Shown here: piece by piece, positions 8,884 to 18,440 of the stretch
How positions within the stretch are numbered: position 1 is the stretch's first letter
How the letters are laid out: the number at the start of each line of letters is the position of its first letter
Source of the DNA: Clostridia bacterium
Lineage (GTDB): Bacteria; Bacillota; Clostridia; Christensenellales; Aristaeellaceae
NCBI GenBank assembly: GCA_900769875.1
Contig: CAAGII010000147.1
Location: forward strand, 1 to 64,000
DNA: 64,000 bases
Direction: 5' to 3'
Made by a program: the position numbers and the translations under genes
Notes under the pieces: model-generated
The model's input: the letters and a program-made list of their open reading frames with translations, nothing else
What the model was told of the DNA's origin: nothing
Databases searched by the model: none

Positions 8884-8933
8884 TCAAAAGCATAGAAAAA
8901 TGCTATTTTGGCTTCCTTTGCGTTGTGATTTGC

Positions 8934-8962
8934 TTGACAAAGTTTGTCCATGAGGTTATAAT
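8934..8962 (+). promoter_or_regulatory. Consensus sigma-A promoter of the large importer operon, with operator-like palindrome
   Basis: TTGACA (8934-8939), exactly 17 bases, and TATAAT (8957-8962) give a perfect consensus promoter. The palindrome GACAAAGTTTGTC (8936-8948) overlaps the -35 element and spacer, a position suited to repressor binding. About 105 bases of leader follow, including a possible hairpin around 9010-9046. Confidence 0.88.
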
Positions 8963-9075
8963 CTTTGTGAAATATGCGGAGGATTGCGGACATTGCATAC
9001 ATCCCGCACTCCCCCGCTGCGTTCTTTGCGGAGGGGAGGCGCAGTCTCTCCTGCGGCAATGATTCGGGTGAACGG

Positions 9076-9672
9076 ATGAGGCAGCTTTCTTTCAGGCAAT
9101 ACCGGGCGATGGACCTTGCGCTGTTTGCGGTGATCGGAGCGGCGTCACAGGCGCTGATTACCGTGGCCGCCACGCGGTGGTACGCGGAGCAGCTGTATGT
9201 GGTGTCCCCTGTCGCGGCGGTGACGGCCATTGTCATGATGCGCTGGGGCGGCTTCGCGGCGTTGCATGCGGCGCTGGGCGGCGCAGCGCTGAGCTTTTTT
9301 TCTGGCGGTTCATGTAAGCACTTTCTTATCTACGTGCTGGGCAACCTGCTCAGTCTTGCCGCGCTCCCTGTACTGAACAGGCGCGGCAAGGAGACCGTGC
9401 GCGCCTCCGTGGGGCAGATGCTGCTTTTCGGGGCGGCGGTGCAGGAGTTGATGCTGCTGGGGCGGATGCTGATGGCGCTGGTTACAGGCTATGGGTGGCA
9501 GGAAAGCCTCGGCTTTCTGACCACGGACGAGCTCTCCGTGGTGTTTACGCTGGTGATCGTGTGGATCGCCCGCAGGGTGGACGGTCTCATGGAGGATCAG
9601 AAACATTACCTGCGCCGGATACAGAATGAAATGCAAACTGAGGCACAGACCAAAGGGGGAGAACAGCTTTGA
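9076..9672 (+). CDS. Small multi-pass membrane protein heading the importer operon
   Basis: The 198-aa product has about five hydrophobic segments (LALFAVIGAASQALITVAA at ~12, VSPVAAVTAIVMM at ~43, HFLIYVLGNLLSLAALPVL at ~83, then ~110-140 and ~155-175) and a charged C-terminal tail. The pattern recalls ECF-type substrate-binding S subunits, but I cannot confirm that. ATG 9076 is preferred over the upstream ATG 8974 because the latter lies immediately after the promoter and would add an unrelated polar extension. Its TGA overlaps the TTG start of the first permease. Confidence 0.7.
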   Translation: MRQLSFRQYRAMDLALFAVIGAASQALITVAATRWYAEQLYVVSPVAAVTAIVMMRWGGFAALHAALGGAALSFFSGGSCKHFLIYVLGNLLSLAALPVLNRRGKETVRASVGQMLLFGAAVQELMLLGRMLMALVTGYGWQESLGFLTTDELSVVFTLVIVWIARRVDGLMEDQKHYLRRIQNEMQTEAQTKGGEQL

Positions 9673-10724
9673 AGACCGTGGCGAACGACTATCTGGTGTA
9701 TGACGAGGCAACCAGGACGTACCGCACCGATCCGGAGCAGGATGTGCGCGACGATGTGGAAAAGCACTACTGGCGCAACGTGGCGCGCACCGTGCTCAAG
9801 GACTGGCGGCTCTATGCCATGCTGGTGCCCATGATGCTGGTGTTCCTGTTCTGGCGCTATTTCCCGATGTACGAGCTGCTGCGCTGCTTCAAGGTTTCCG
9901 ATGAGGTGAAGCCGGTTGCGGAACAGTTCTTTTCGGGCTTTTCGTATTTCAAGCGCCTGCTGGCGGGCGGCGACACGCTGTCGCTGGAGTTCTGGCGCGC
10001 GCTGCGCAACACCTTCCTGCTGAGCTTCTACGGGCTCTGCTTCGGCTTCCCGGTGCCCATCATCCTTGCGCTGTTCTTCAATGAGATCCGCTCCAACCTT
10101 CTGCGCAGCGTCTATCAGGTGCTGACCTATCTGCCCAAGTTCATCTCCACCGTCGTGATGACCTCGCTGGTGACGATGCTGGTCAAGCAGGGCTCGCTGA
10201 CCTCCAACATGGGCATCATCAGCCAGGCGCTTACATCGCTCGGCCTGATTTCGCCCGAGGTCGCCAACGCGGGTCTGCTCAACAACCCCAGCTTCTTCCG
10301 CGGCATCTACCAGCTCAGCGGCATCTGGGAGACGGCGGGCTACGACAGCATCGTCTTCTTCGCCGCCATCATCGCCATTTCGCCCACCAGCTACGAGGCG
10401 GCGCAGATCGACGGCGCGAGCAAGATGGCGCAGATGCGCTATGTGGTCATCCCCAGCATCCTGTCCACGCTGGTCATCATGCTCATCATGCGCATCGGCT
10501 CGCTCCTTCAGGTCGGCTACGAGAAGGTGCTGCTGCTCTACAACACCAACACCTATGTAACCGCTGACGTCGTTTCCACCTTCGCCAACCGCTACGGCAT
10601 GGGCGCTTCCTCGGCCAAGGGTCTTGCCTCGGCCGCCGAAATGATGAGCAACGTCATGGGCATGCTGCTGGTGATCGGCGCAAACACCATTGCCCGCAAG
10701 GCGTCCGACGTATCGCTGTATTAA
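9669..10724 (+). CDS. CUT1-type ABC permease, LplB family
   Basis: This 351-aa inner-membrane subunit of a carbohydrate importer has a ~45-residue cytoplasmic N-terminus, then six predicted helices. The EAA loop that docks the ATPase is visible as SYEAAQIDGASKMAQMRY near residue 240, followed by IPSILSTL. The length and sequence style match LplB/YtcP-class permeases that import oligosaccharides. It starts at TTG 9669 inside the previous stop (TTGA) with GGGGGAG upstream. Its partner permease follows after 12 bases. Confidence 0.92.
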   Translation: MKTVANDYLVYDEATRTYRTDPEQDVRDDVEKHYWRNVARTVLKDWRLYAMLVPMMLVFLFWRYFPMYELLRCFKVSDEVKPVAEQFFSGFSYFKRLLAGGDTLSLEFWRALRNTFLLSFYGLCFGFPVPIILALFFNEIRSNLLRSVYQVLTYLPKFISTVVMTSLVTMLVKQGSLTSNMGIISQALTSLGLISPEVANAGLLNNPSFFRGIYQLSGIWETAGYDSIVFFAAIIAISPTSYEAAQIDGASKMAQMRYVVIPSILSTLVIMLIMRIGSLLQVGYEKVLLLYNTNTYVTADVVSTFANRYGMGASSAKGLASAAEMMSNVMGMLLVIGANTIARKASDVSLY

Positions 10725-10736
10725 GGAGGCAAGCGC

Positions 10737-11627
10737 ATGAAACGCAAGCTGGAAGTATCCGAGCTGATTTTCAAGATCGTCAGTTATACCTGTCTGACCG
10801 TGTTTGCCCTGTGCTGCCTGTACCCCTTCGTGTATTCCATCTCCGCCTCCATCAGCGGCCAGCACGCCGTGGACTACAGCGAGGTGGTGCTCTTCCCCAA
10901 GGATATCCAGTTCAAGGCGTTCGCCCAGATGTTTGGCGACAACATGTTCTGGAACGCCTACTCCAACACCCTGTTCCTGACCTTCTACGGCACGGTGTGG
11001 TCGCTCATCATCGCCATCCTCGGCGCGTACGCGCTGAGCAAGAAGCGGCTGCTCTTCCGCCGGTTCTTCAATTTCTTCCTTGTGTTCACCATGTGGTTCT
11101 CCGCGGGCATTGTGCCCCAGTACCTCAACTACCTGCAGACCAAGTCGGTGTTCAATTCCGTGGGCATTATGGACGACAAGTGGCTGGTCGTCATCGCCAT
11201 GGGCATGGCCGCGATGAACATCATCCTTCTGCGCAACGCCTTTGAGGGCGTGCCCGCGGATATCGAGGAGGCTGCCATTGTCGATGGCGCCACCGAATTC
11301 CAGGTGCTCAGCAAGGTGCATGTGCCGATGTGCAAGTCCACCATCGCGACCGTCGCGCTGTTCTTCGCCATCTCCCGCTGGAACGGTTACTTCTGGGCGC
11401 GCCAGATGATCTCCAACCCCAACGAGCATCCGCTGCAGGTGTTCATCCGCCTGCGCCTTGAGGAGTATACCGATCCCGAGGCCATGGCGGGCTGGAATCA
11501 GGTCTATTCCTCCGACTCGGTCATCTACTCGCTGCTGGTGTGCTCCATTGTGCCCATCCTGATTATTTACCCCTTCATCCAGAAGTACTTCGCCAAGGGC
11601 GTGAACATGGGCGGCGTGAAGGAGTAA
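10737..11627 (+). CDS. CUT1-type ABC permease, YtcP/AraQ family
   Basis: The 296-aa second permease of the heterodimer has six predicted helices and an EAA loop IEEAAIVDGATEFQVLSKV at ~residue 180. It ends in a short GVNMGGVKE tail typical of YtcP-like subunits. AAGGAGG precedes the ATG. Together with the preceding LplB-like gene it forms the translocation channel for the binding protein encoded next. Confidence 0.92.
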   Translation: MKRKLEVSELIFKIVSYTCLTVFALCCLYPFVYSISASISGQHAVDYSEVVLFPKDIQFKAFAQMFGDNMFWNAYSNTLFLTFYGTVWSLIIAILGAYALSKKRLLFRRFFNFFLVFTMWFSAGIVPQYLNYLQTKSVFNSVGIMDDKWLVVIAMGMAAMNIILLRNAFEGVPADIEEAAIVDGATEFQVLSKVHVPMCKSTIATVALFFAISRWNGYFWARQMISNPNEHPLQVFIRLRLEEYTDPEAMAGWNQVYSSDSVIYSLLVCSIVPILIIYPFIQKYFAKGVNMGGVKE

Positions 11628-11665
11628 GCGCGCGGCGCCATGCCGTGCAATCCCGCTGTATTCAT

Positions 11666-11685
11666 CAGCCGCGCATGCGCGGCTG
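11666..11685. promoter_or_regulatory. Perfect 20-bp palindrome between permease and binding-protein genes
   Basis: CAGCCGCGCA is followed directly by its reverse complement TGCGCGGCTG. As RNA it would form a GC-rich hairpin with a minimal loop about 30 bases before the binding-protein start. It lacks a T-run, so it fits an mRNA-stabilising or processing hairpin better than a terminator. Confidence 0.6.
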
Positions 11686-11716
11686 TGGAGAAAATATCTA
11701 TAAGGAGTGAAACAAC

Positions 11717-13798
11717 ATGAAGAAGCTTCTCTCGCTGGTGTTCGTGGTCTGCCTGCTGGCCGGCTGCTTCACCTTTGCCTCCGCGGAGGACGGGCTGGCC
11801 TATGCTGCCGGTACCGAGCTGCGCATGGCAACCGGCTACAACAGCGCCAAGACCGGCCTGTTCTTCAGCGCTGACGTGGCTGGCGAAGGCGTGACCCTCG
11901 CCGACGGCGTGACCTATCACACCGGCGACCTCAAGCCCACCTGGGTGGAGGTGTCCAAGCGTCTGGGCATTTCCTTTGTGGATCAGTACCAGGGCAACGG
12001 CGCTTCCAAGGAATTCGAGTTCTGGAAGGATCGCCTTGCCGAGGTGGATATGATCAGCGGCACCGCCTCCCTGCTGTCCGAGTACGGCGAGGCTGGCAAG
12101 ATCGTGAACATTGCCAACTACCTCGACCAGATGCCCAACTTCTCCGCGTACCTGTCCGCCAACCCCATCGTGCGTCTGTCCATCACCGGCAGCACCGATA
12201 ACGGCGCCATCTACTTCTCCCCCTACTTCGACGGCGTGAACGACATCGAGCGTATGCCCCTGATGCGCGTCGACTGGGTGCAGAAGCTGCTGGACGGCGA
12301 AGGCGAGTTTGCCGCCGAGAAGTGCGGCGTGCTTGCTCCCGCTGCCTATGAGCCCTACATGCCCACCGCTGGCAAGGTGGAAATCGACGTGGTGACCAAG
12401 GACGGCACCGCCGTGGAAACCATCGCCAAGGATTATGACGCCGCCGGCAACATCGTGGCCGTGATGAACGACGCGCTCGCCGCCGGAGAGGTGAACGGTG
12501 TGGCCGCCGTCAACATGCTGCGCGCCTACATCGACGCCGCCTACAACGGCTACTACGGCACCACCCGTTCCGACCTGTTCGTGGGCCAGAACGCCGCGTG
12601 GGACGCTGACGAGCTGGTGGCGCTGCTGCGCTGCGTGGTCGCCAACGCCTATACCCTCAACGGCACCGATTCCGTGCAGGGTCTCTTCTCCCGTGAGGAC
12701 GACAACAACCAGCGCCGCGTGGACGTGTTCCGCTTTGCCGGCTCCCTGTTCGGCGTGCGTGGCCTGGAAGCCCGTCAGGACTTCCTGTACATCGGCGCCG
12801 ACAACATGCTGCACGACGCCCGTCAGGAGGCTGACACCTACAAGGCGCTGGAGCGCATGAACGCCATCGCCCGCGAGGGTCTGATCTCCAAGGCTTTCAT
12901 CGACAAGTCCGCCGAGAGCTCCGCGACCTATCTGGAGAACGACCTGGGCTTCATGCACTACGACTACAACCAGACCCAGACCGTGTACAACAAGACCAAG
13001 CTGCAGGACGGCGAGAAGTACATGGCCGTGATGGTGCCCGTGGCGCACTGGTACGACGGCTCCTCTGACGAGGGCGTGTTCATGCGCTTTACCGAGTCCT
13101 GGCGTTCCGTCAAGACCGACGGCTGGGGCATCAGCGTGGACGGCGTTGCTGGCAACACCGACAAGCTGCACGCGGCGCTGAAGCTGATCGACTATGCCTA
13201 CAGCCCCGAGGGCCAGATCCTGATGAGCTACGGCCCCGACGCCTTCATCAAGACCAACGACGACGGCTCCTATGTGACCTTCTCCTTCAACGGCAAGGAA
13301 ATGCCCGTGATCGCCGACGCGACCTTTGAGGAGCTGTGGGCGAAGGCCTCCGGCAACTACACCAACTATGCCCGTCAGTTCCTGGGCTCCACCCTGTCCT
13401 TCGCCAAGAGCCAGGCGTTCGAGTACCAGTGCACCCACGAGGTCGGCAAGGAAGGCGCCGGCAAGATCTCCACTGCCATCGGCCTGGGCACCATCAAGCA
13501 CCCCGAGCTGGCGCTGGCGGAGAACCCCTGGTACACCTCCGTGCCCACCGTGCTGCCCACCACCGCGGTTGACAACGACATGATCAACGGCTACACCGAG
13601 CTGAAGACCAAGTTCGACCAGACCAAGAACGGCGAGTGCATCTTCGTGACCCAGATCGTGAACGGCTACACCGAGGAAGGTGTGACCTGCGCTGAGGAAG
13701 CGGCTGCGCTCGTGGCTGACACCTGGGGCGGCTCCCAGTACCTGTTCATCAAGGAAATGGCCTGGGAATCCCTGGTGGAGTTCTACAACGCCCAGTAA
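11717..13798 (+). CDS. Extracellular carbohydrate-binding lipoprotein of an ABC importer
   Basis: The 693-aa protein begins MKKLLSLVFVVCLLAGC, a signal peptide with lipobox LAGC, so Cys17 should be lipidated. The mature part has the family features of large LplA-type solute-binding proteins (FWKDRLAEVDMISG, later ALKLIDYAYSPEGQILMSYG). It is longer than the usual 500-560 residues; the extra sequence lies mainly around 190-270. AAGGAG precedes the ATG. It should capture the oligosaccharide for the two upstream permeases. Confidence 0.9.
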   Translation: MKKLLSLVFVVCLLAGCFTFASAEDGLAYAAGTELRMATGYNSAKTGLFFSADVAGEGVTLADGVTYHTGDLKPTWVEVSKRLGISFVDQYQGNGASKEFEFWKDRLAEVDMISGTASLLSEYGEAGKIVNIANYLDQMPNFSAYLSANPIVRLSITGSTDNGAIYFSPYFDGVNDIERMPLMRVDWVQKLLDGEGEFAAEKCGVLAPAAYEPYMPTAGKVEIDVVTKDGTAVETIAKDYDAAGNIVAVMNDALAAGEVNGVAAVNMLRAYIDAAYNGYYGTTRSDLFVGQNAAWDADELVALLRCVVANAYTLNGTDSVQGLFSREDDNNQRRVDVFRFAGSLFGVRGLEARQDFLYIGADNMLHDARQEADTYKALERMNAIAREGLISKAFIDKSAESSATYLENDLGFMHYDYNQTQTVYNKTKLQDGEKYMAVMVPVAHWYDGSSDEGVFMRFTESWRSVKTDGWGISVDGVAGNTDKLHAALKLIDYAYSPEGQILMSYGPDAFIKTNDDGSYVTFSFNGKEMPVIADATFEELWAKASGNYTNYARQFLGSTLSFAKSQAFEYQCTHEVGKEGAGKISTAIGLGTIKHPELALAENPWYTSVPTVLPTTAVDNDMINGYTELKTKFDQTKNGECIFVTQIVNGYTEEGVTCAEEAAALVADTWGGSQYLFIKEMAWESLVEFYNAQ

Positions 13799-13899
13799 TC
13801 CCAAGGCTTGTCCCGCCGGGGCTGGTGAATGCCATCAGCCCCGGCATTCCCGGTGCATGTCCCATCAGGCCGGAGTGGCAGAGGATCAAGGAGGTCGCC

Positions 13900-14496
13900 A
13901 TGTACAAGCTTCAAATGACGTTTCAGAAAATTGTCTGTTACCTTGCTGTCATTTCCGGAGCCCTTTCCTTTGTGTATTCTTTGGGGATGATGACTGATCT
14001 GTACGACAGTCTCTATTTCACCATGCGCAATCCCAAAAACCTGCAGCAGACGCAGGTGCCCGGCTCCATCATCTACTACGATATGCAGGATTTCAACAAG
14101 CTGTACCTGTACCTGAGCATCGGGCTGATTCTTCTGGGGGCGTTCCTGTTTCTGATGCAGACCCACGCCCGCCGCAAATACTACATCGGCAACTATGTGG
14201 CGATCACAGCGTACACCGCTGCCGCCGTGTCCGTGGGCGTATGGTCCCACATCGCGATCGAGGCCTACAAGACCCAGTACCTGACCACGGTGGATTTCGA
14301 GAGGCTCGCCAAGTTTGCCAAGGCCATGAAATCCGCCTATGTGGATTCCCCCTTCTGGTTTGACGTCCACTATGTGGTGCTTGCGGCGCTCGCGCTGTCC
14401 GCAGTGCTGCTTGTGGTTAACATGATCTGGAAAATCACGCTCATGCGCCAGGAACGGCGCCTGATCGCTATCGGAAAGGAGGCGGCCTGTGTATGA
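13900..14496 (+). CDS. Unrecognised four-helix membrane protein (pair A, first)
   Basis: The 198-aa protein has four hydrophobic segments: ~10-30 (CYLAVISGALSFVYSLGM), ~65-88, ~95-118 and ~155-180. Two polar loops of ~35 residues face one side (TDLYDSLYFTMRNPKNLQQ and EAYKTQYLTTVDFERLAK). No EAA motif or ATP-binding motif is present, so it is not a normal CUT1 permease. AAGGAGG precedes ATG 13900. The stop overlaps the next start as ATGA. It sits between the binding protein and an ATPase, which suggests an accessory transporter subunit. Confidence 0.75.
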   Translation: MYKLQMTFQKIVCYLAVISGALSFVYSLGMMTDLYDSLYFTMRNPKNLQQTQVPGSIIYYDMQDFNKLYLYLSIGLILLGAFLFLMQTHARRKYYIGNYVAITAYTAAAVSVGVWSHIAIEAYKTQYLTTVDFERLAKFAKAMKSAYVDSPFWFDVHYVVLAALALSAVLLVVNMIWKITLMRQERRLIAIGKEAACV

Positions 14497-14987
14497 CGCA
14501 GTCTGAAGCGCAGCTCCGCATGGATCGCATGCGGTACACCAAAAACAAGCTCTCCGCCAACCTTGTGCTGCTCTCCATCGTGTTTAACGCGCTGTATTTC
14601 GTCAGCCTCTACCAGTCTGACGTGGCTTCCTACTATTATAATTACCTCACCGGCGCCTCCATTATCTACAACCTCGTGTTCATGCTTGCAGCGTTCCTCT
14701 GCTCGGAGGGCGTCAAGAGCCGCAAGGGCAATTTCTGGCCCGCGCTGACGGTGCTTGGCGCCGGACAGATTGTGCGCATGTTCGTCATTCCTGCTCGCGC
14801 GCACAGCGCGGTGGTGAAGATCAGCGGTGTGGAAACGGTGGTGATGGGCAACGGACAGTATGCCTACATCATCGTCTGCCTCGCGCTTTCCGCTGCCTGC
14901 TGCCTGATCGCAGCCGCGACCAGCTTCGCGCAGAACCGCGCACTCCGCTCCTACATGGCAGACGCCGCAAACGCGGCAAGCAAGTGA
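14493..14987 (+). CDS. Unrecognised four-helix membrane protein (pair A, second)
   Basis: The 164-aa protein has a charged N-terminus (~20 residues) and four hydrophobic segments at ~20-40, ~53-72, ~80-98 and ~124-145. A basic loop, SEGVKSRKGNFW, separates helices 2 and 3. GGAGG of the coupled upstream gene serves ATG 14493, which overlaps that gene's TGA. The order helix-helix-basic loop-helix-long loop-helix is shared with the protein at 16077, hinting at distant homology. No family recognised. Confidence 0.75.
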   Translation: MTQSEAQLRMDRMRYTKNKLSANLVLLSIVFNALYFVSLYQSDVASYYYNYLTGASIIYNLVFMLAAFLCSEGVKSRKGNFWPALTVLGAGQIVRMFVIPARAHSAVVKISGVETVVMGNGQYAYIIVCLALSAACCLIAAATSFAQNRALRSYMADAANAASK

Positions 14988-14997
14988 GGTATCGCAT

Positions 14998-16074
14998 ATG
15001 GCACAGCTCAGCTTACAGCATGTGGAAAAGGTATACGACAATCAGGTCAAGGCTGTCCATGACTTCAACCTGGATGTGAAGGACGGCGAGATGATCGTGC
15101 TGGTCGGCCCCTCGGGCTGCGGCAAGTCCACCACGCTGCGCATGATCGCGGGACTGGAGGATATCTCCTCCGGCCGCCTCCTGCTCGACGGCAAGGATGT
15201 GACCAGCGCTCCCGCCAAGGATCGCGACATGGCCATGGTGTTTCAGAACTATGCTCTGTACGGCCACATGACCATTTATGAAAACATGGCCTTCTCCCTG
15301 ACGCTGCGCAAGGAGGATCCCAATGTGATCCACCAGAAGGTGCTGGCTGCGGCGGAAATCCTCGACCTGACCGCGCAGCTGAGCAAAAAGCCCGCGCAGC
15401 TTTCCGGCGGTCAGCGCCAGCGCGTGGCCATGGGCCGCTCCATTGTGCGCAACCCCAAGGTGTTCCTGTTTGACGAGCCGCTCTCCAACCTGGACGCCAA
15501 GCTGCGCAGCGCGACCCGACGCGAGATTCTGCAGCTGCATAAGCGCCTGAACGCGACCATGCTCTATGTGACGCATGACCAGACCGAGGCGCTGACGCTG
15601 GCCGACCGCATCGTGTGCATGTCGATGGGCCATGTGCAGCAGATCGGCACGCCGCTGGAATTGTACGATCAGCCCGCCAATCTCTTTGTCGCCAGCTTTA
15701 TCGGCCTGCCGCCGATGAATTTCTTCGATGTGCGTGTGCAGGACGACCGGCTGGTGTCCGATTGCTTCACGCTGTCGCTCACGCCGGAGGAGAAGCACAC
15801 CCTGCGCGCGTATCAGGGCAAAGAGATCGTGCTGGGCGTGCGCCCCGAGAATACGGTGGAGGGCAACGATTTCCAGATGCGCGTGACCACCAACGAGAAC
15901 CTTGGCGTCAACACGCTTGTGCATGGTCACATCGGCGCGGACGGCAGGGGTGACCGAATGGTGTGCAAGCTCCGCGGCTGGTGCACCTTCAAGCCCGGCG
16001 ACGTGGCGTCCATCTCCGTGAAGAAGAAGCACTTCTTTGATAAGGAGACCACGAACGCCATCAAGGAGGTCTGA
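14998..16074 (+). CDS. Carbohydrate ABC transporter ATPase, MsmX/UgpC type (first copy)
   Basis: The 358-aa ATPase has Walker A GPSGCGKST at ~37-45, a Q-loop in FQNYALYG, signature LSGGQRQRVAMGRSI, Walker B VFLFDEPLSNLDAKL and switch His in YVTHDQTEALTLADR. The C-terminal ~120 residues are a TOBE/regulatory domain typical of MsmX, MalK and UgpC. The usual ALYPHMTV is ALYGHMTI here. It should energise the sugar importer and perhaps others. It lies between the two pairs of four-helix membrane proteins. Confidence 0.93.
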   Translation: MAQLSLQHVEKVYDNQVKAVHDFNLDVKDGEMIVLVGPSGCGKSTTLRMIAGLEDISSGRLLLDGKDVTSAPAKDRDMAMVFQNYALYGHMTIYENMAFSLTLRKEDPNVIHQKVLAAAEILDLTAQLSKKPAQLSGGQRQRVAMGRSIVRNPKVFLFDEPLSNLDAKLRSATRREILQLHKRLNATMLYVTHDQTEALTLADRIVCMSMGHVQQIGTPLELYDQPANLFVASFIGLPPMNFFDVRVQDDRLVSDCFTLSLTPEEKHTLRAYQGKEIVLGVRPENTVEGNDFQMRVTTNENLGVNTLVHGHIGADGRGDRMVCKLRGWCTFKPGDVASISVKKKHFFDKETTNAIKEV

Positions 16075-16076
16075 GC

Positions 16077-16607
16077 ATGAAAGAGTTGATCCGCAAGAAG
16101 CTGGTTGCGCTCAAGCGCAATCCCTCCATCATCCCGATGCTGATGCTGGTGGCTTCCTTCCTGCTGTATACCATGAACCTGACGCTGGTCTCCAACAGCA
16201 CCGCGAAGATTCAGGGCGCGGGTATGGGTCTGTGCCAGTTTGCGACCACGCTGTTCTCCATGCTGTCGCTGCTCTGCCTGCTCAATTCGTTCCCGAGGCG
16301 CAAAAAGCCGAATGTGCTGATGCTCGTGGTGCTCTTTACGATGCTTGGCATCATGATCTACTGCGACACGCACTACCTTGGCTGCATCACCCGCGCCATC
16401 ACCCGCGAGGTCAGCCCCATTGACGTGACCACCGCGACCTACATTCCCGCCGCGGCGGGCATGCTCCGGGCACATATCGTGTGCCTTGTGATTTCCGGTC
16501 TGCTCACTGCCACGCTGCCGCTCTACAGCAAGCTGATTCGCCGCCTGAACACCTCGGTGACGGTGGAGGAGAACACCGGCATGCATGATATCGAGCTGTC
16601 CGAGTAA
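16077..16607 (+). CDS. Unrecognised four-helix membrane protein (pair B, first)
   Basis: The 176-aa protein has a basic amphipathic N-terminus (MKELIRKKLVALKRN) and four hydrophobic segments at ~17-38, ~48-70, ~77-100 and ~125-152. A basic loop, NSFPRRKKPN, separates helices 2 and 3, as in the protein at 14493. It begins two bases after the ATPase stop and is probably translationally coupled. No known domain recognised. The acidic C-terminal tail (VEENTGMHDIELSE) is probably cytoplasmic. Confidence 0.75.
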   Translation: MKELIRKKLVALKRNPSIIPMLMLVASFLLYTMNLTLVSNSTAKIQGAGMGLCQFATTLFSMLSLLCLLNSFPRRKKPNVLMLVVLFTMLGIMIYCDTHYLGCITRAITREVSPIDVTTATYIPAAAGMLRAHIVCLVISGLLTATLPLYSKLIRRLNTSVTVEENTGMHDIELSE

Positions 16608-16630
16608 GCGCTTGCGATTCCGGAGGTTCT

Positions 16631-17275
16631 ATGCCTGATAAGAAAACCAGCGGCTCCTACAGGGACAGGCCGGACGCGACGGAGCGCTATTATGAGCTCA
16701 AGAGCCGCGCCATGGACGACCTTGTGGACGCAAAGCCCGGCCGAAGCAAGACCTACTCCATGGAGGAGCTGGACAGGTATCGCGCCCGCAGGGGCATCCG
16801 CGTGGCGGACTGGGTGAAAATCCTGTTCCTCAAGGCGTGGTTCGCGGGCGCGGTGTGCTTCTTCTTCCTGTGGGGACTGGGACTCTACATCGGCAGCACG
16901 ATCGACATGCTGTTTGTGCTGGGGCTTGCGCTGGGCTTTGTGACCAACCTGCTCACCAATCCGTGCATCCGTTTCATTGAGCGGCGGCCCGGCGCGAACA
17001 GCGACTGGATGATGTTCCCCGGCAAGGGCTTTGGCTACCTGCTGGCGGACATTGCGTATGCCTTTCTCGTCCTCGCCTGCGTGTACGCCACCTATACGGG
17101 CGTCAACCAGGCCATTGCCGCGATCACCGCGCAGCCGGACGCTGTGACGCTTGGCGTTGAGCCGATCCTCTTCGGCCTTCTCTGCATGGGGTATGATATG
17201 CTGTTTGTCATGCTCAAGCGCGTCCTGAAGCGGATTGTGCGCGACGCGAGAGATCAGGTGGAGGGCAAGCGGTAA
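16631..17275 (+). CDS. Unrecognised four-helix membrane protein (pair B, second)
   Basis: The 214-aa protein starts with a ~58-residue hydrophilic, charged segment, followed by hydrophobic stretches at ~64-85, ~88-108, ~135-158 and ~172-195. The N-terminal region (ERYYELKSRAMDDLVDAKPG) may interact with a cytoplasmic partner such as an ATPase. GGAGG precedes the ATG. It lies immediately before the second ATPase gene. Function unknown; an accessory transporter role is inferred from position only. Confidence 0.75.
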   Translation: MPDKKTSGSYRDRPDATERYYELKSRAMDDLVDAKPGRSKTYSMEELDRYRARRGIRVADWVKILFLKAWFAGAVCFFFLWGLGLYIGSTIDMLFVLGLALGFVTNLLTNPCIRFIERRPGANSDWMMFPGKGFGYLLADIAYAFLVLACVYATYTGVNQAIAAITAQPDAVTLGVEPILFGLLCMGYDMLFVMLKRVLKRIVRDARDQVEGKR

Positions 17276-17345
17276 ATCTGTCCATACAATCTGCTCCGCA
17301 CCGCATGAACCGGGTGAGCAGCCAGCTTTGAAGGAGTGTTGAAAC

Positions 17346-18425
<1,080 letters not shown>

Positions 18426-18440
18426 CGCGGGGGCCGAGGC

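Noticed and set aside
11567..13804. A 745-codon open frame antisense to the long binding-protein gene
   Set aside because: It is rich in Gly, Val, His and Ala, has no recognisable motif or ribosome site, and mirrors a convincing gene with signal peptide and lipobox. Such shadows are common at this GC content; the same applies to antisense frames over dnaB, the EF-G paralogue, amt, glnN, pcrA, ligA and nrdD.
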